A stretch of 28,009 bases of DNA from positions 1-28,009 of the forward strand of contig JAEZVF010000043.1 in the NCBI GenBank assembly GCA_023443225.1. Direction: 5' to 3'. Origin of the DNA: Bacillota bacterium (GTDB lineage: Bacteria; Bacillota; Clostridia; Lachnospirales; Lachnospiraceae). This document shows positions 1 through 8,304 of this stretch, piece after piece (within the stretch, counting starts at the first letter, position 1; the number at the start of each line of letters is the position of its first letter). A program made the position numbers and the translations under genes. The notes below the pieces were generated by a model. The model searched no databases and was not told where the DNA came from. It was given only the letters and a program-made list of their open reading frames with translations.

Positions 1-93
1 ACACTCCTTTAAATAGTCAAAGCTATAAAATTTTATAAAAAGTCCACAGTGTTACTATTGATTATAACAAAGTTGAAATGGAAAGGAGAGTAT

Positions 94-119
94 TGATGTA
101 TTTGATAACAAATACATCA
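94..119 (+). promoter_or_regulatory. Leader hairpin between Shine-Dalgarno and dus start
   Basis: An 11-bp perfect stem (94-104 with 109-119) closes a 4-base loop. It lies between a good Shine-Dalgarno (AAGGAGAG, 83-90) and the ATG of the dihydrouridine synthase gene at 131. Seen directly. When folded, the stem would bring the Shine-Dalgarno closer to the real start. When unfolded, the nearer ATG at 96 would be favoured. The regulatory role is inference. Confidence 0.5.
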
Positions 120-134
120 TACAAGAAGCTATGA
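96..134 (+). CDS. Possible 12-residue leader peptide
   Basis: A 12-codon reading frame (MYLITNTSYKKL) begins at ideal distance from the AAGGAGAG at 83-90, and its stop codon TGA overlaps the ATG of the next gene (ATGA, 131-134). The peptide has no recognised function. If translated, it would couple ribosome flow into the dihydrouridine synthase gene, which has only a weak AAGAAG in front of its own start. Its first half codes the hairpin stem at 94-119. It may equally be a chance frame. Confidence 0.3.
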   Translation: MYLITNTSYKKL

Positions 135-1066
135 TTTATTTTGCACCCATGGAAGGCTTGACGGGATATATTTATAGAAATGCTCATAATACTTTTTTCC
201 CTGGAGTTGATAAGTATTTTTCTCCCTTTATTGCTGCAAATCAAAGTAGAAGTTTCAAGACAAAAGAAATTAATGATATATTACCTGAACATAACCAAGG
301 CATGGTTTTGATTCCACAAATCCTTACGAATAAAGCCAAGGATTTTATTTGTACTTCCAAACGTATCAAGCAATTAGGATATAATGAAATTAACTTAAAT
401 TTGGGTTGTCCGTCCGGCACTGTTGTTTCAAAGAATAGGGGCTCTGGATTTTTATCTACAAAACCTGAATTAGATCAGTTTTTAGACGAAATATACACGG
501 AATCAGTAACTGAGATCTCAGTAAAAACCAGAATTGGTAAGGATGATCCAGAAGAATTTTATGAATTAATCGAAATATTTAATAAATATCCGATTAAGGA
601 ACTTATTATTCATCCAAGAATTCAGAAAGATTTTTACAAAAACAAACCGAATTTGGACATGTTTAAAATGGCTATAAACAGGAGCAAAAACCCTGTGATT
701 TATAATGGCGATTTATTTACGGTGGAAGATTATAAGAAATTCTCTATGGATTTTCCTTATGTGAAGACTGTGATGATTGGAAGGGGGTTGTTAATCAATC
801 CCGGACTAATTAACAATATTGTAAAAGGCATCAAACTAGATAAAAACACATTAAGAGAATTTCATAATCAGATCTATGATGATTATAAAAAAGTGTGCTT
901 TGGTGAAAAAAACGTACTATTTCGAATGAAAGATTTTTGGTCATATTTGATTTTGATGTTTTCAGAATACGAAAAATATGCCAAAAAAATAAGGAAGTCT
1001 GAAAGGTTAGTAGATTATGATGCTGCGGTAGAGAGTCTATTTTTGGAGCAGGATATTATTGACTAA
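131..1066 (+). CDS. tRNA-dihydrouridine synthase (Dus family)
   Basis: FMN-dependent reductase of the Dus family that uses NADPH to reduce specific uridines in tRNA to 5,6-dihydrouridine in the cytoplasm. The 311-residue protein starts with the family opening FAPMEG. It carries NLNLGCPSGTVVSKNRGSGF with the expected catalytic cysteine at residue 93, then SVKTRIG, an IIHPR segment, YNGDL and IGRGLLINPG, which together form the FMN-binding TIM barrel. A short helical C-terminal domain follows. Length is normal. The start at 131 is chosen because the family opens within a few residues of FAPMEG, although the strongest Shine-Dalgarno lies 40 bases upstream behind a hairpin. The gene stands alone and converges with the LysM gene. 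The family is certain; which uridine it modifies cannot be said. Confidence 0.95.
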   Translation: MIYFAPMEGLTGYIYRNAHNTFFPGVDKYFSPFIAANQSRSFKTKEINDILPEHNQGMVLIPQILTNKAKDFICTSKRIKQLGYNEINLNLGCPSGTVVSKNRGSGFLSTKPELDQFLDEIYTESVTEISVKTRIGKDDPEEFYELIEIFNKYPIKELIIHPRIQKDFYKNKPNLDMFKMAINRSKNPVIYNGDLFTVEDYKKFSMDFPYVKTVMIGRGLLINPGLINNIVKGIKLDKNTLREFHNQIYDDYKKVCFGEKNVLFRMKDFWSYLILMFSEYEKYAKKIRKSERLVDYDAAVESLFLEQDIID

Positions 1067-1100
1067 GAAATTTACATAAGATAGCTTAGATATTAGTCTT

Positions 1101-1176
1101 CTATTAAGGCTCATCATAAATGTTGTGGTAAGTATATAAAATCATACCTTCAACATTAATGATGGAGCCTCTATTA
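1101..1176. repeat. 64-bp inverted repeat flanked by 6-bp direct repeats
   Basis: Bases 1107-1130 and 1145-1170 form a long imperfect inverted repeat: outer arms AGGCTC/GAGCCT, inner arms ending GGTA/TACC, with one bulge and one mismatch in the outer 19 bp. The copies of CTATTA at 1101-1106 and 1171-1176 abut the arms exactly, as a target-site duplication would around a small non-coding element. It sits between convergent genes and has no T-run on either strand, so it is not a textbook terminator, but as RNA it would be a stable hairpin that could end or protect both transcripts. Confidence 0.55.
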
Positions 1177-1203
1177 CAAAGATATTCATTATATCCATAA
1201 TTT

Positions 1204-2496
1204 CTAATTTAAAATCTTTTCTATTTCGTATTGTGAGTAAATGGTAAGCCATAAGGATGGTGTAAAAATTGTAATATTCCAAAAGCCAAGTCCATGCAGT
1301 TGATGGTTGAATACTAATCCTAATAAGGCATTAATACTTCTTGCATCTATGAACCATACAATATGTTCTACATCATTTCCATCACTTTTAATAGAGTATC
1401 TAAAATACGGTGTCTGAGAGTTTTCATCGAATTGGATAATTGCCCCTACATCACTTGCTAGATGGATTGTTCTACTAAGAGTCAGAGAATTGACACTTGT
1501 TTGACCAGAGGTATAAGGAAGTTCCCAATCGTAACCGAGGGCTGCTGCTCCAATCACAATATTATCAGAGGTGATGAATTGATTCAAATAATTTAAATAT
1601 TCATTAATATTTTCAATAGAAATTATTGGTGATGGTGGATTTATATTAGAGGCCCATTCGTAATTCATAAAAATAATATTTTGAGCCATTGGATCTAAAT
1701 GGGATAAATCTATCCGTTCAAATATAATTTCATTACGAACATTGGTTATATTTGGGTTTATCGTTATGAATACCAGGTAACCTTCTTTCTTGACGAGTGA
1801 TGTGAGATTAGACAAATATTCTTCGTAAAATTTATAAGTAGAAACATTAATATATTCGCAAGATATATTGATTCCACTAAATCCTTTGTCACGCAGTATA
1901 TTTAAAATATTTTCAATCTGTTTATTTTGATAATCTTTATTCAACAATAAATCGTAGGCAGCTTTAATATTCGAATCCCCTTTTAATGTCAATGTAGTTA
2001 ATAACATTAGGGGAATCGTACCATATTCTTTTGCTGTACGTATGATGTCTGTATCATCATAATAAGTAATGATTTCACCGGCAGTAGTAGCGGTATAATT
2101 AAATATGGAAAGGTAAGTCAGATACGGCAATGTCTTCCTTAGTGTTCCAGGATTAATGTAGGGAACTGTATTCCCGTGAATCGTGATTTTTCCCCTTGTA
2201 TTATATTTAATTACTATGACTTCTCCGGGGTAAATAAATTCTTGATCCGACAGTTGTGGATTATTGATTAATAATTGAAGTACAGTAGTGTTATGTGCAT
2301 TAGCAATACCTATTAAAGTATCTCCTTCTTTTACTATATAAGTAAGATTTGGGTGCGCAATAACGACAGCTTGACCAATTACTAAATTGTTTGGATTCTC
2401 AATACCATTATCAAGAACTAATTTACTGACGGATATTCCATAATAATCTGCGATGGACTGAATTGTATCCCTAGGTTGTACTACATGGATAAACAT
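1204..2496 (-). CDS. LysM-GH18 protein, spore cortex/coat type (YaaH/SleL-like)
   Basis: The 430-residue protein has two LysM peptidoglycan-binding repeats (about residues 1-48 and 51-98), followed by a glycoside hydrolase family 18 barrel (about 105-430). This is the architecture of YaaH/SleL/YdhD proteins, which bind spore cortex or coat and cleave N-acetylglucosaminyl bonds. No signal peptide is seen, as is usual for those proteins, which are loaded onto the spore from the mother cell. The catalytic region reads GFSGINISCEYIN: the acid glutamate is present (Glu214), but the usual Asp two residues before it is Ser212, so activity may be weak or altered. A GAGGT Shine-Dalgarno precedes the start. 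The upstream region has a candidate sporulation-type promoter (2519-2547). Fold assignment is firm; germination role is inference. Confidence 0.88.
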   Translation of the reverse strand: MFIHVVQPRDTIQSIADYYGISVSKLVLDNGIENPNNLVIGQAVVIAHPNLTYIVKEGDTLIGIANAHNTTVLQLLINNPQLSDQEFIYPGEVIVIKYNTRGKITIHGNTVPYINPGTLRKTLPYLTYLSIFNYTATTAGEIITYYDDTDIIRTAKEYGTIPLMLLTTLTLKGDSNIKAAYDLLLNKDYQNKQIENILNILRDKGFSGINISCEYINVSTYKFYEEYLSNLTSLVKKEGYLVFITINPNITNVRNEIIFERIDLSHLDPMAQNIIFMNYEWASNINPPSPIISIENINEYLNYLNQFITSDNIVIGAAALGYDWELPYTSGQTSVNSLTLSRTIHLASDVGAIIQFDENSQTPYFRYSIKSDGNDVEHIVWFIDARSINALLGLVFNHQLHGLGFWNITIFTPSLWLTIYSQYEIEKILN

Positions 2497-2518
2497 ATAT
2501 TACCTCAAGTTTTTAATA

Positions 2519-2547
2519 TAATATATGATTTCAATTCTTATACATAC
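2519..2547 (-). promoter_or_regulatory. Candidate sporulation sigma promoter of LysM-GH18 gene
   Basis: Reading the minus strand, GTATG (2547-2543) is followed after 15 bases by CATATATTA (2527-2519). CATATATTA fits the CATANNNTA form of mother-cell sigma factor -10 elements, and GTATG is close to the GHATA/GHATR -35 form. The same CATATATTATA string occurs before the Csp-like protease gene at 21605. The region is AT-rich, so chance agreement is possible. Confidence 0.35.
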
Positions 2548-2655
2548 TAATAAAAATAATTTAATGATATTTTAAGTGAATGAATTGGAAGAACAACAAG
2601 GGTATAATAATACGCTAGGCGAAGATACTAAGAAAAGATTAGGATTGGAGGTATT

Positions 2656-4131
2656 ATGACTCAAAAAAATGATAGAAATGAAATAGGATGGAATTTTGAT
2701 ACTAGTTATTTACTTCTCCCAAAAAAGTTTTTTACAATCCAAAACCCTACAAAGGTAAGTTCACCAAAGCTAATCATTCTTAATCAAACTCTTGCAAATG
2801 AACTGGGTTTGAATGCCGATGCACTGCAAAGCAAGGATGGTAGAGCAGTATTAGCTGGTAATCAGGTGCCGGATGGTTCTTTGCCTCTGGCACAGGCATA
2901 TGCAGGACATCAATTCGGGTATTTTACAATGCTAGGTGATGGTAGGGCTCTGCTTCTTGGCGAACAGATAACCCCAAAGGGTAAAAGATTTGATATACAG
3001 CTTAAGGGTTCCGGCAGGACTCCATATTCACGTGGAGGTGATGGTCGTGCAGCCCTTGGTCCAATGCTTCGGGAGTACATTATCAGTGAAGCAATGTTTG
3101 CACTTGGAATTCCCACTACCCGCAGCCTAGCGGTTGTGACAACCGGGGAATCCGTTATTCGTGAAAAAAATCTGCCTGGTGCTATATTGACTCGTATAGC
3201 AGACAGTCATATTCGTGTTGCTACCTTTCAGTACATTTCACATTGGGGTGAAGTTGGAGAACTTAAGGAGCTTGCTGATTATACATTACATCGGCATTTT
3301 CCAGGAAACGAAGTTGATTCAAACTGTTATCTGAATCTGCTACATGAAGTAATAAAGCGGCAAGCTGCATTGATTGCCAAATGGCAACTGCTTGGATTCA
3401 TTCATGGAGTAATGAACACGGATAATATGAGCATATGTGGTGAGACCATTGATTATGGTCCATGTGCTTTCATGGATACCTATGATCCAAATACAGTGTT
3501 TAGTTCAATTGATACAGGGGGGCGTTATGCCTATGGAAGACAACCCTATATAGCTGCGTGGAATCTGGCACGGTTTGCTGAAACCTTGCTGCCGTTATTA
3601 CAGGAGGAGGAAGCTCAGGCAATATCTTTGGCAGAGGAGATGATTTCAAGATTTACCGTTTATTATCATGACAATTGGCTTCATGGAATGAGAAGTAAGT
3701 TGGGGATATTTAATGAAGAGACTCAAGATGAAGTTTTGATTGAGGATCTTTTAAATTGTATGATGAAACATGAATCGGATTATACCAACACCTTCCTCGC
3801 ACTAACCTTTGAACAAACTCCAGATTCAACCCTGTTTCACGCTGATGAATTCAAAAAGTGGTATAAGCGATGGCAGGATAGACTTAGTAGGCAACCGGAA
3901 TCAAAAGAAGCTTGCCATCAGTTGATGCGTGATAACAATCCTGCTATAATTCCCCGGAACCATAGGGTGGAAGAGGCACTGGAAGCTGCTGTAAATCATG
4001 GTGATTACACTGTAATGAGAAGGCTCTTGGAAGTTCTATCAAATCCGTATGCCCATACTCCAGAGCAGGAGGAGTTCGCAGTATTACCTAAGAATAAAAA
4101 TTGCAACTACCAAACTTTTTGTGGAACCTAA
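2656..4131 (+). CDS. selO: Protein adenylyltransferase SelO (YdiU/UPF0061)
   Basis: Pseudokinase-fold enzyme that transfers AMP from ATP to Ser/Thr/Tyr of target proteins, linked in characterised bacteria to redox stress. The 491-residue length is normal. Visible motifs: LGDGRALLLGEQ near residue 93, LKGSGRTPYSRGGDGRAALG (116-135), LREYI with Glu140, FIHGVMNTDN with Asp256 and Asn257, and DYGP with Asp266. These correspond, at a constant offset of four, to Lys113, Glu136, Asp252, Asn253 and Asp262 of the Pseudomonas syringae enzyme, so catalysis should be intact. The C-terminus NYQTFCGT keeps a cysteine (Cys489) at the place where the human homologue has selenocysteine. A GGAGG lies 5 bases before the ATG, and TATAAT at 2603-2608 is a likely -10. 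Monocistronic, with a terminator at 4170. Confidence 0.95.
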   Translation: MTQKNDRNEIGWNFDTSYLLLPKKFFTIQNPTKVSSPKLIILNQTLANELGLNADALQSKDGRAVLAGNQVPDGSLPLAQAYAGHQFGYFTMLGDGRALLLGEQITPKGKRFDIQLKGSGRTPYSRGGDGRAALGPMLREYIISEAMFALGIPTTRSLAVVTTGESVIREKNLPGAILTRIADSHIRVATFQYISHWGEVGELKELADYTLHRHFPGNEVDSNCYLNLLHEVIKRQAALIAKWQLLGFIHGVMNTDNMSICGETIDYGPCAFMDTYDPNTVFSSIDTGGRYAYGRQPYIAAWNLARFAETLLPLLQEEEAQAISLAEEMISRFTVYYHDNWLHGMRSKLGIFNEETQDEVLIEDLLNCMMKHESDYTNTFLALTFEQTPDSTLFHADEFKKWYKRWQDRLSRQPESKEACHQLMRDNNPAIIPRNHRVEEALEAAVNHGDYTVMRRLLEVLSNPYAHTPEQEEFAVLPKNKNCNYQTFCGT

Positions 4132-4169
4132 AGGATAAGCTTAAAAGAGAAAGAATGAGACTGTAATCA

Positions 4170-4190
4170 GGGGCTTTTTGCCCCCTTTAT
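4170..4190 (+). terminator. Intrinsic terminator after selO
   Basis: GGGGC (4170-4174) pairs with GCCCC (4180-4184) across a five-T loop and is followed by CTTTATTTAAA. The stem is short but GC-rich and the tail is T-rich. It separates selO from the two-component operon. Confidence 0.7.
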
Positions 4191-4212
4191 TTAAATTACA
4201 TTTGATTTATTG

Positions 4213-4221
4213 TGTTATAAT
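4213..4221 (+). promoter_or_regulatory. Extended -10 promoter of the two-component operon
   Basis: A perfect TATAAT (4216-4221) is preceded by TGT, giving the TGnTATAAT extended -10 form. No good -35 is present at 17 bases. It lies about 70 bases before the response regulator start. Confidence 0.5.
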
Positions 4222-4291
4222 TTAGTAAAATGTGGTAGTATTAGTTTATAACAAATCGAGAAAAAAAAGATTTCAATAAGTGAGGGTTCTT

Positions 4292-4975
4292 ATGAATACG
4301 ATTAGTTGCTTAATCATTGATGATGAAGAAACCATTGGACAGAGTACCAGTGAATACTTTAATATGTTTGATGTCAGTGCCACCTATGTTACCAGTTATG
4401 AAGAGGCCATAGACTTTTTGTCAACTCATCAGGTTTCCTTACTCTTGTTAGATATAAATCTAGGTGGACGTTCTGGGTTTGAATTATGTAAGAATCTTCG
4501 GAAGACAACAAATATACCAATATTATTTATCAGTGCTCGAACAAGTGATGATGATATATTAACAGCACTTAATATCGGTGGGGATGATTACATAACAAAA
4601 CCTTATAGTTTGAATATATTGCTGGCTAAGGTTAAGGCTATCCTTAAACGGTGTGACTATCATCCGATAGTTATGCCTGCGGTTTGTGACGCTATTAAGC
4701 TAGATTATAACTATCGTCATGTAATTGTGAATCAAGTGCCGATAAAGCTAAAGAATATGGAGTTTAAGCTATTGAGTTATCTTATGGAAAATACGAATAG
4801 AGTAATCTCAAAAGAAGATTTATTTAATAATGTATGGCAAAGCCGCTTTATTGAGGATGGAACCCTGTCTGTACATATAAGGCGGTTACGGCAATTAATA
4901 GAGAAAGACCCGGATAATCCGATATACATAAAAACCATATGGGGTGTAGGATATGTTTTTGAGGTGCTTTCATGA
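4292..4975 (+). CDS. OmpR/PhoB-family response regulator
   Basis: Two-component response regulator of 227 residues. The receiver domain (about 5-118) has the acidic pair Asp10/Asp11, phospho-acceptor Asp54 in LLLLDINLGG, Ser81 in the ISA position, and Lys103 in DDYITKPYS. The winged-helix DNA-binding domain (about 130-225) contains FKLLSYLMENTNRVISKEDL, SVHIRRLRQLIE and IKTIWGVGYVF. A GTG at 4280 in the same frame is possible, but GAGGG at 4282-4286 sits correctly for the ATG at 4292. Its stop overlaps the kinase start (ATGA), so the pair is translationally coupled. Such systems commonly control an adjacent ABC transporter; here the ABC operon lies just downstream on the opposite strand, so it is the likely target (inference). 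Confidence 0.95.
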   Translation: MNTISCLIIDDEETIGQSTSEYFNMFDVSATYVTSYEEAIDFLSTHQVSLLLLDINLGGRSGFELCKNLRKTTNIPILFISARTSDDDILTALNIGGDDYITKPYSLNILLAKVKAILKRCDYHPIVMPAVCDAIKLDYNYRHVIVNQVPIKLKNMEFKLLSYLMENTNRVISKEDLFNNVWQSRFIEDGTLSVHIRRLRQLIEKDPDNPIYIKTIWGVGYVFEVLS

Positions 4976-6231
4976 AGACAAAGAAGATAATCCTTTTTCT
5001 TATATTAATCTTTTTCACTGGTTGTTTATTCTCTTTTGTGGTGGATAATTTTAAAGCTGATAATAAAAATGATATGATAACAATTAACAGAATTGTGCAA
5101 GAAGTAACCAATCATTGGGACTCACTGGAAGATGTTAATAATCCAGAGTTTATTTATCCTTTTTGTGTACTTTCCCTCGAGGATACCGTCCTGTATCAAT
5201 CTTCTCCAAAAGCTGTTCATAGTATAAATGATGCCGTAGCAAATGGTGATGTTATTCTAAATATTGAACATAATAATGAAATCGTAGGAAAAGTAATCGT
5301 TACGGTGAATAAGGCTTTAGCTTTTCGTCCCTTACAAAAATCACTCTCACGAATTATCTTTCTTTCTTTTACTGCATTTACAATTCTCTGTGGAATCTAC
5401 TTTTTATATTTACAGAAAAAGATTATCAGGCCTTTTCAAAACCTTGAAGAATTCGCTTATGAGATTGCTAATGGCAATCTGGATTTTATTTTAAAAACGG
5501 AGAAAGAAAATATTTTTGGATCATTTACACAAACCTTTGATATTATGAGAGAACAATTAAAGAATGCGAAACATCAGGAATTTCTTGCAAATCAAAGTAA
5601 GAAGGAACTGGTGGCTTCACTTAGTCATGATATTAAAACACCAGTCACTTCGATAAAGCTGACCAGCGAATTGTTGATGGTAACGACAGAAGATATGAAG
5701 ATAAAAGATAAGCTAAATATAATCTATCAAAAAGCAGAACAGATAAATCTCTTAGTGACAGATTTATTTCATGCAACATTAGATGACCTGGAGAAATTGA
5801 GTGTAAATCCGCTAGAAATCTACAGTTCCACCTTAGAATCCATGATTCGTGAAGCGGATTGCTACGATTGTATTACCATGATGGAGATTCCGGATTGTAT
5901 TCTTTATGCTGATCCTATCCGATTGAATCAAGTTATAGCAAATATTATATATAATTCTTATAAATATGCAGACACACCGGTGGACATCCGCTTTGCCATT
6001 AGCAACAACTGTCTGGAAGTATATATTCAGGATTATGGAACAGGGGTGGAGAAAGAAGAGTTACCTTTGTTGTTTAATAAATTTTATCGCGGAAAAAACG
6101 CTGCCACTCAAAGCGGCAGCGGTTTAGGTCTATATATCTGCAAAAAGCTAATTGAACAGATGGAAGGGGAAATCTATTGTAGCAATAACGAGAAAGGTTT
6201 TTTGACTCTATTACTATTGCGACTGGCTTAA
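4972..6231 (+). CDS. Membrane sensor histidine kinase
   Basis: Partner kinase of the regulator that overlaps it. The 419-residue protein has a first membrane helix (about 5-24), an extracytoplasmic sensor of about 100 residues without recognised fold, a second helix (about 127-147), a HAMP linker (148-200), a HisKA dimerisation domain with SLSHDIKTPVTSIKL (phospho-acceptor His219), and an ATPase domain with N-box NQVIANIIYNSYKYAD, LFNKFYRG and GSGLGLYICKKL. All kinase motifs are intact. The mid-size periplasmic loop differs from the very short loops of Bce-type kinases that sense through their transporter, so it may sense a ligand directly. It ends three bases before the stop of the converging serine hydrolase gene, with no separate terminator between them. 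Confidence 0.95.
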   Translation: MKTKKIILFLILIFFTGCLFSFVVDNFKADNKNDMITINRIVQEVTNHWDSLEDVNNPEFIYPFCVLSLEDTVLYQSSPKAVHSINDAVANGDVILNIEHNNEIVGKVIVTVNKALAFRPLQKSLSRIIFLSFTAFTILCGIYFLYLQKKIIRPFQNLEEFAYEIANGNLDFILKTEKENIFGSFTQTFDIMREQLKNAKHQEFLANQSKKELVASLSHDIKTPVTSIKLTSELLMVTTEDMKIKDKLNIIYQKAEQINLLVTDLFHATLDDLEKLSVNPLEIYSSTLESMIREADCYDCITMMEIPDCILYADPIRLNQVIANIIYNSYKYADTPVDIRFAISNNCLEVYIQDYGTGVEKEELPLLFNKFYRGKNAATQSGSGLGLYICKKLIEQMEGEIYCSNNEKGFLTLLLLRLA

Positions 6232-6234
6232 TAG

Positions 6235-8292
6235 CTACTTTCTTTTAATTCGAATAAGGCTACCTTCCTGTCCGGCAAAGACGATATGTCCAGCGCTTGG
6301 TAGTAGAACCCAATCCACTTCATCTTGGAATAATGAACTGGAGATACAATTATCATCCTTATCATAGACATAATATGCGCTATTAGCTGGCATATCAAAT
6401 TGCATAAGTGTCCCAGAATCTGCTTTGGATACTTCATACCAATTTGTTAAATCGTTATTGATCAAGATACGATCTGTCGTTAACTCATCCGTTGATAATA
6501 CTGCATCATTACAGATATATTGGAAGGAACCGATGGATACATACTCTGCATTCTCGTTCTGAGTAAAAATATAATTTGTAAGATCCCGGCCTACCATTCC
6601 TGGTAAATCAATTTCACAATTTGCTGTTGATTTATTGATAATTCTACATTTGTTTTTACTCTTTTTTCTTATATAGGAGGTAACATATCCTCTAATTTCA
6701 TTAATTAGTTCAAAACGGACAGAAGGGTAACTAAAAAAGGCTTCAGAATTATATACTTCTCCAACTAAATAATATTTTTTGTTTTCTCTTTCTTGCCAAT
6801 GTTTCAGAACCGATTCTTCTATAGAATTTGCTTCTATCTTTTCTGCAAATGCTGTGGTGTAAGCCACTTCACCTAATCCCATAGTACTCTCATAAGTTGT
6901 GCCCATGATATATGTTTTACCATTGGATTCTTTACGGAAGGATATTTTCATCATGCCTTTATTACCATTTGCATTTGATACAAAATTACCGAAACCATCT
7001 AGATAATACCCTTTTGTCGATACGAATTCACCAGATTTTGTATACACATATTCCTGAGTTGTATCATGCTCACTATCCAGTGGTGTTAAGTATAAGGTTC
7101 CTTCTTTGCTAAATTCAACCATTAACATGCTTTGAGAATTATAATATCCTGCATACTGTTTCATTCCATCAGGTAAGGGAGCAGTAGTTACCTCGTAGCC
7201 TGACTGGATTTTGATGTCTTTTATGTCCTCAATAATTCCTTCTTCCTTTAGTACTTCCAATAGGATATCCTGTGCTGCTGCCTGGAGATTAGAACTGGTC
7301 CCTCCAGATGCTGTAAGTGCAATGGATAGATTTTGTTCCGGTAATACGGTCAGATTAGAATGGTAGCCATTCACATCACCACCTTTTGTCAGAGCCTTTA
7401 TGTCATACAGGTTATATGGATAGGTATTAACACAGTCCCAGCCTAATCCATATCCAATTTGGCTGTCTCCTTCCTTTACACAGTAACTGTCTTCCTTATA
7501 CCATGCTTTAGCCATAAGAGCTGCAGAGTTTTTGGATATTACTATTTCATTACTGTTTTTCATAAATACTTGGGAGAATCTGCACAAATCTTCTGATGTA
7601 CCATAGATTCCTCCGCTTGCAAACATCGAACAGTTAACGTAAGGAAGCTTATGGCCATTCAAGTAAACAGGTGCAAGTAATTCCTTATCTAGTCTCTCCA
7701 TGGGAGTATGCGTATTTGTTAGATTTAATGGCTTACAAATCTCTTTGTTAAGAAATTCAGAAAAGCTCATGCCACTTACCCGTTCCACTAGGATTTCAGC
7801 CAGTGTAAAACCATCGTTACAATAAACACTGTATTCTCCTGGGTCTGCTTTTAATTCCTGATCTTTTAACTGTTCTAAGAAGGTATCGTGATAATTGGAA
7901 TCCGTAGTACCATAAACGAATCCATTGTGAAATGTGGTTCCCATGATACCAGAGGAATGATTTAGAAGCATTTTTGGGGTAATTAGTTTATACCTGTCAT
8001 CTGCCATGTAAAACTCTGGTATATAGTATGTGAGAGGAGTATCCAAGTCAATTTTTCCGTCATCTACTAGCTTCATAACAGCAACTGCACCAAAAATTTT
8101 ACTTACTGAACCGATTCCGTACTGGCTGTAATCTTTGGTGTCAGAAGGTTTTGCGATGGCATAGTTACTTGAAGATAGGGAGGATGCAGCAGTCAGGATA
8201 ACTTTTTTTGTCACAGCAACAGAACAAATAGTAACTGTTATTACAAATATTAAATTAAGTATAGCATGATTAATTTTATTTTTATAAAGCAT
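6235..8292 (-). CDS. Membrane-anchored serine hydrolase, beta-lactamase/PBP4* fold with long C-terminal region
   Basis: Serine beta-lactamase-like (PF00144-type) protein of 685 residues. An N-terminal hydrophobic segment (about 9-32) acts as signal or anchor. Catalytic motifs are SVSK (Ser62, Lys65), YCN (Tyr157-Asn159) and a TKGGD segment in the place of the third motif. Relatives include class C lactamases, esterases and D-amino peptidases, so the substrate is open. Two oddities. Only about 30 residues separate the membrane segment from SVSK, so the strand pair and VAVVxDG region that usually precede it are missing or very short. And about 330 residues beyond the hydrolase domain (about 350-685) match nothing I recognise and look beta-rich. 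A strong AAAGGAGGG and a 12-base gap tie it to the ABC permease in one operon, suggesting an extracellular role in envelope defence or peptide processing. Confidence 0.85.
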   Translation of the reverse strand: MLYKNKINHAILNLIFVITVTICSVAVTKKVILTAASSLSSSNYAIAKPSDTKDYSQYGIGSVSKIFGAVAVMKLVDDGKIDLDTPLTYYIPEFYMADDRYKLITPKMLLNHSSGIMGTTFHNGFVYGTTDSNYHDTFLEQLKDQELKADPGEYSVYCNDGFTLAEILVERVSGMSFSEFLNKEICKPLNLTNTHTPMERLDKELLAPVYLNGHKLPYVNCSMFASGGIYGTSEDLCRFSQVFMKNSNEIVISKNSAALMAKAWYKEDSYCVKEGDSQIGYGLGWDCVNTYPYNLYDIKALTKGGDVNGYHSNLTVLPEQNLSIALTASGGTSSNLQAAAQDILLEVLKEEGIIEDIKDIKIQSGYEVTTAPLPDGMKQYAGYYNSQSMLMVEFSKEGTLYLTPLDSEHDTTQEYVYTKSGEFVSTKGYYLDGFGNFVSNANGNKGMMKISFRKESNGKTYIMGTTYESTMGLGEVAYTTAFAEKIEANSIEESVLKHWQERENKKYYLVGEVYNSEAFFSYPSVRFELINEIRGYVTSYIRKKSKNKCRIINKSTANCEIDLPGMVGRDLTNYIFTQNENAEYVSIGSFQYICNDAVLSTDELTTDRILINNDLTNWYEVSKADSGTLMQFDMPANSAYYVYDKDDNCISSSLFQDEVDWVLLPSAGHIVFAGQEGSLIRIKRK

Positions 8293-8304
8293 AATTTCCC
8301 TCCT

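Noticed and set aside
2910..3116. Minus-strand ORF inside selO
   Set aside because: It is a shadow frame of the clearly coding selO gene, with no ribosome binding site and no protein-like motif.
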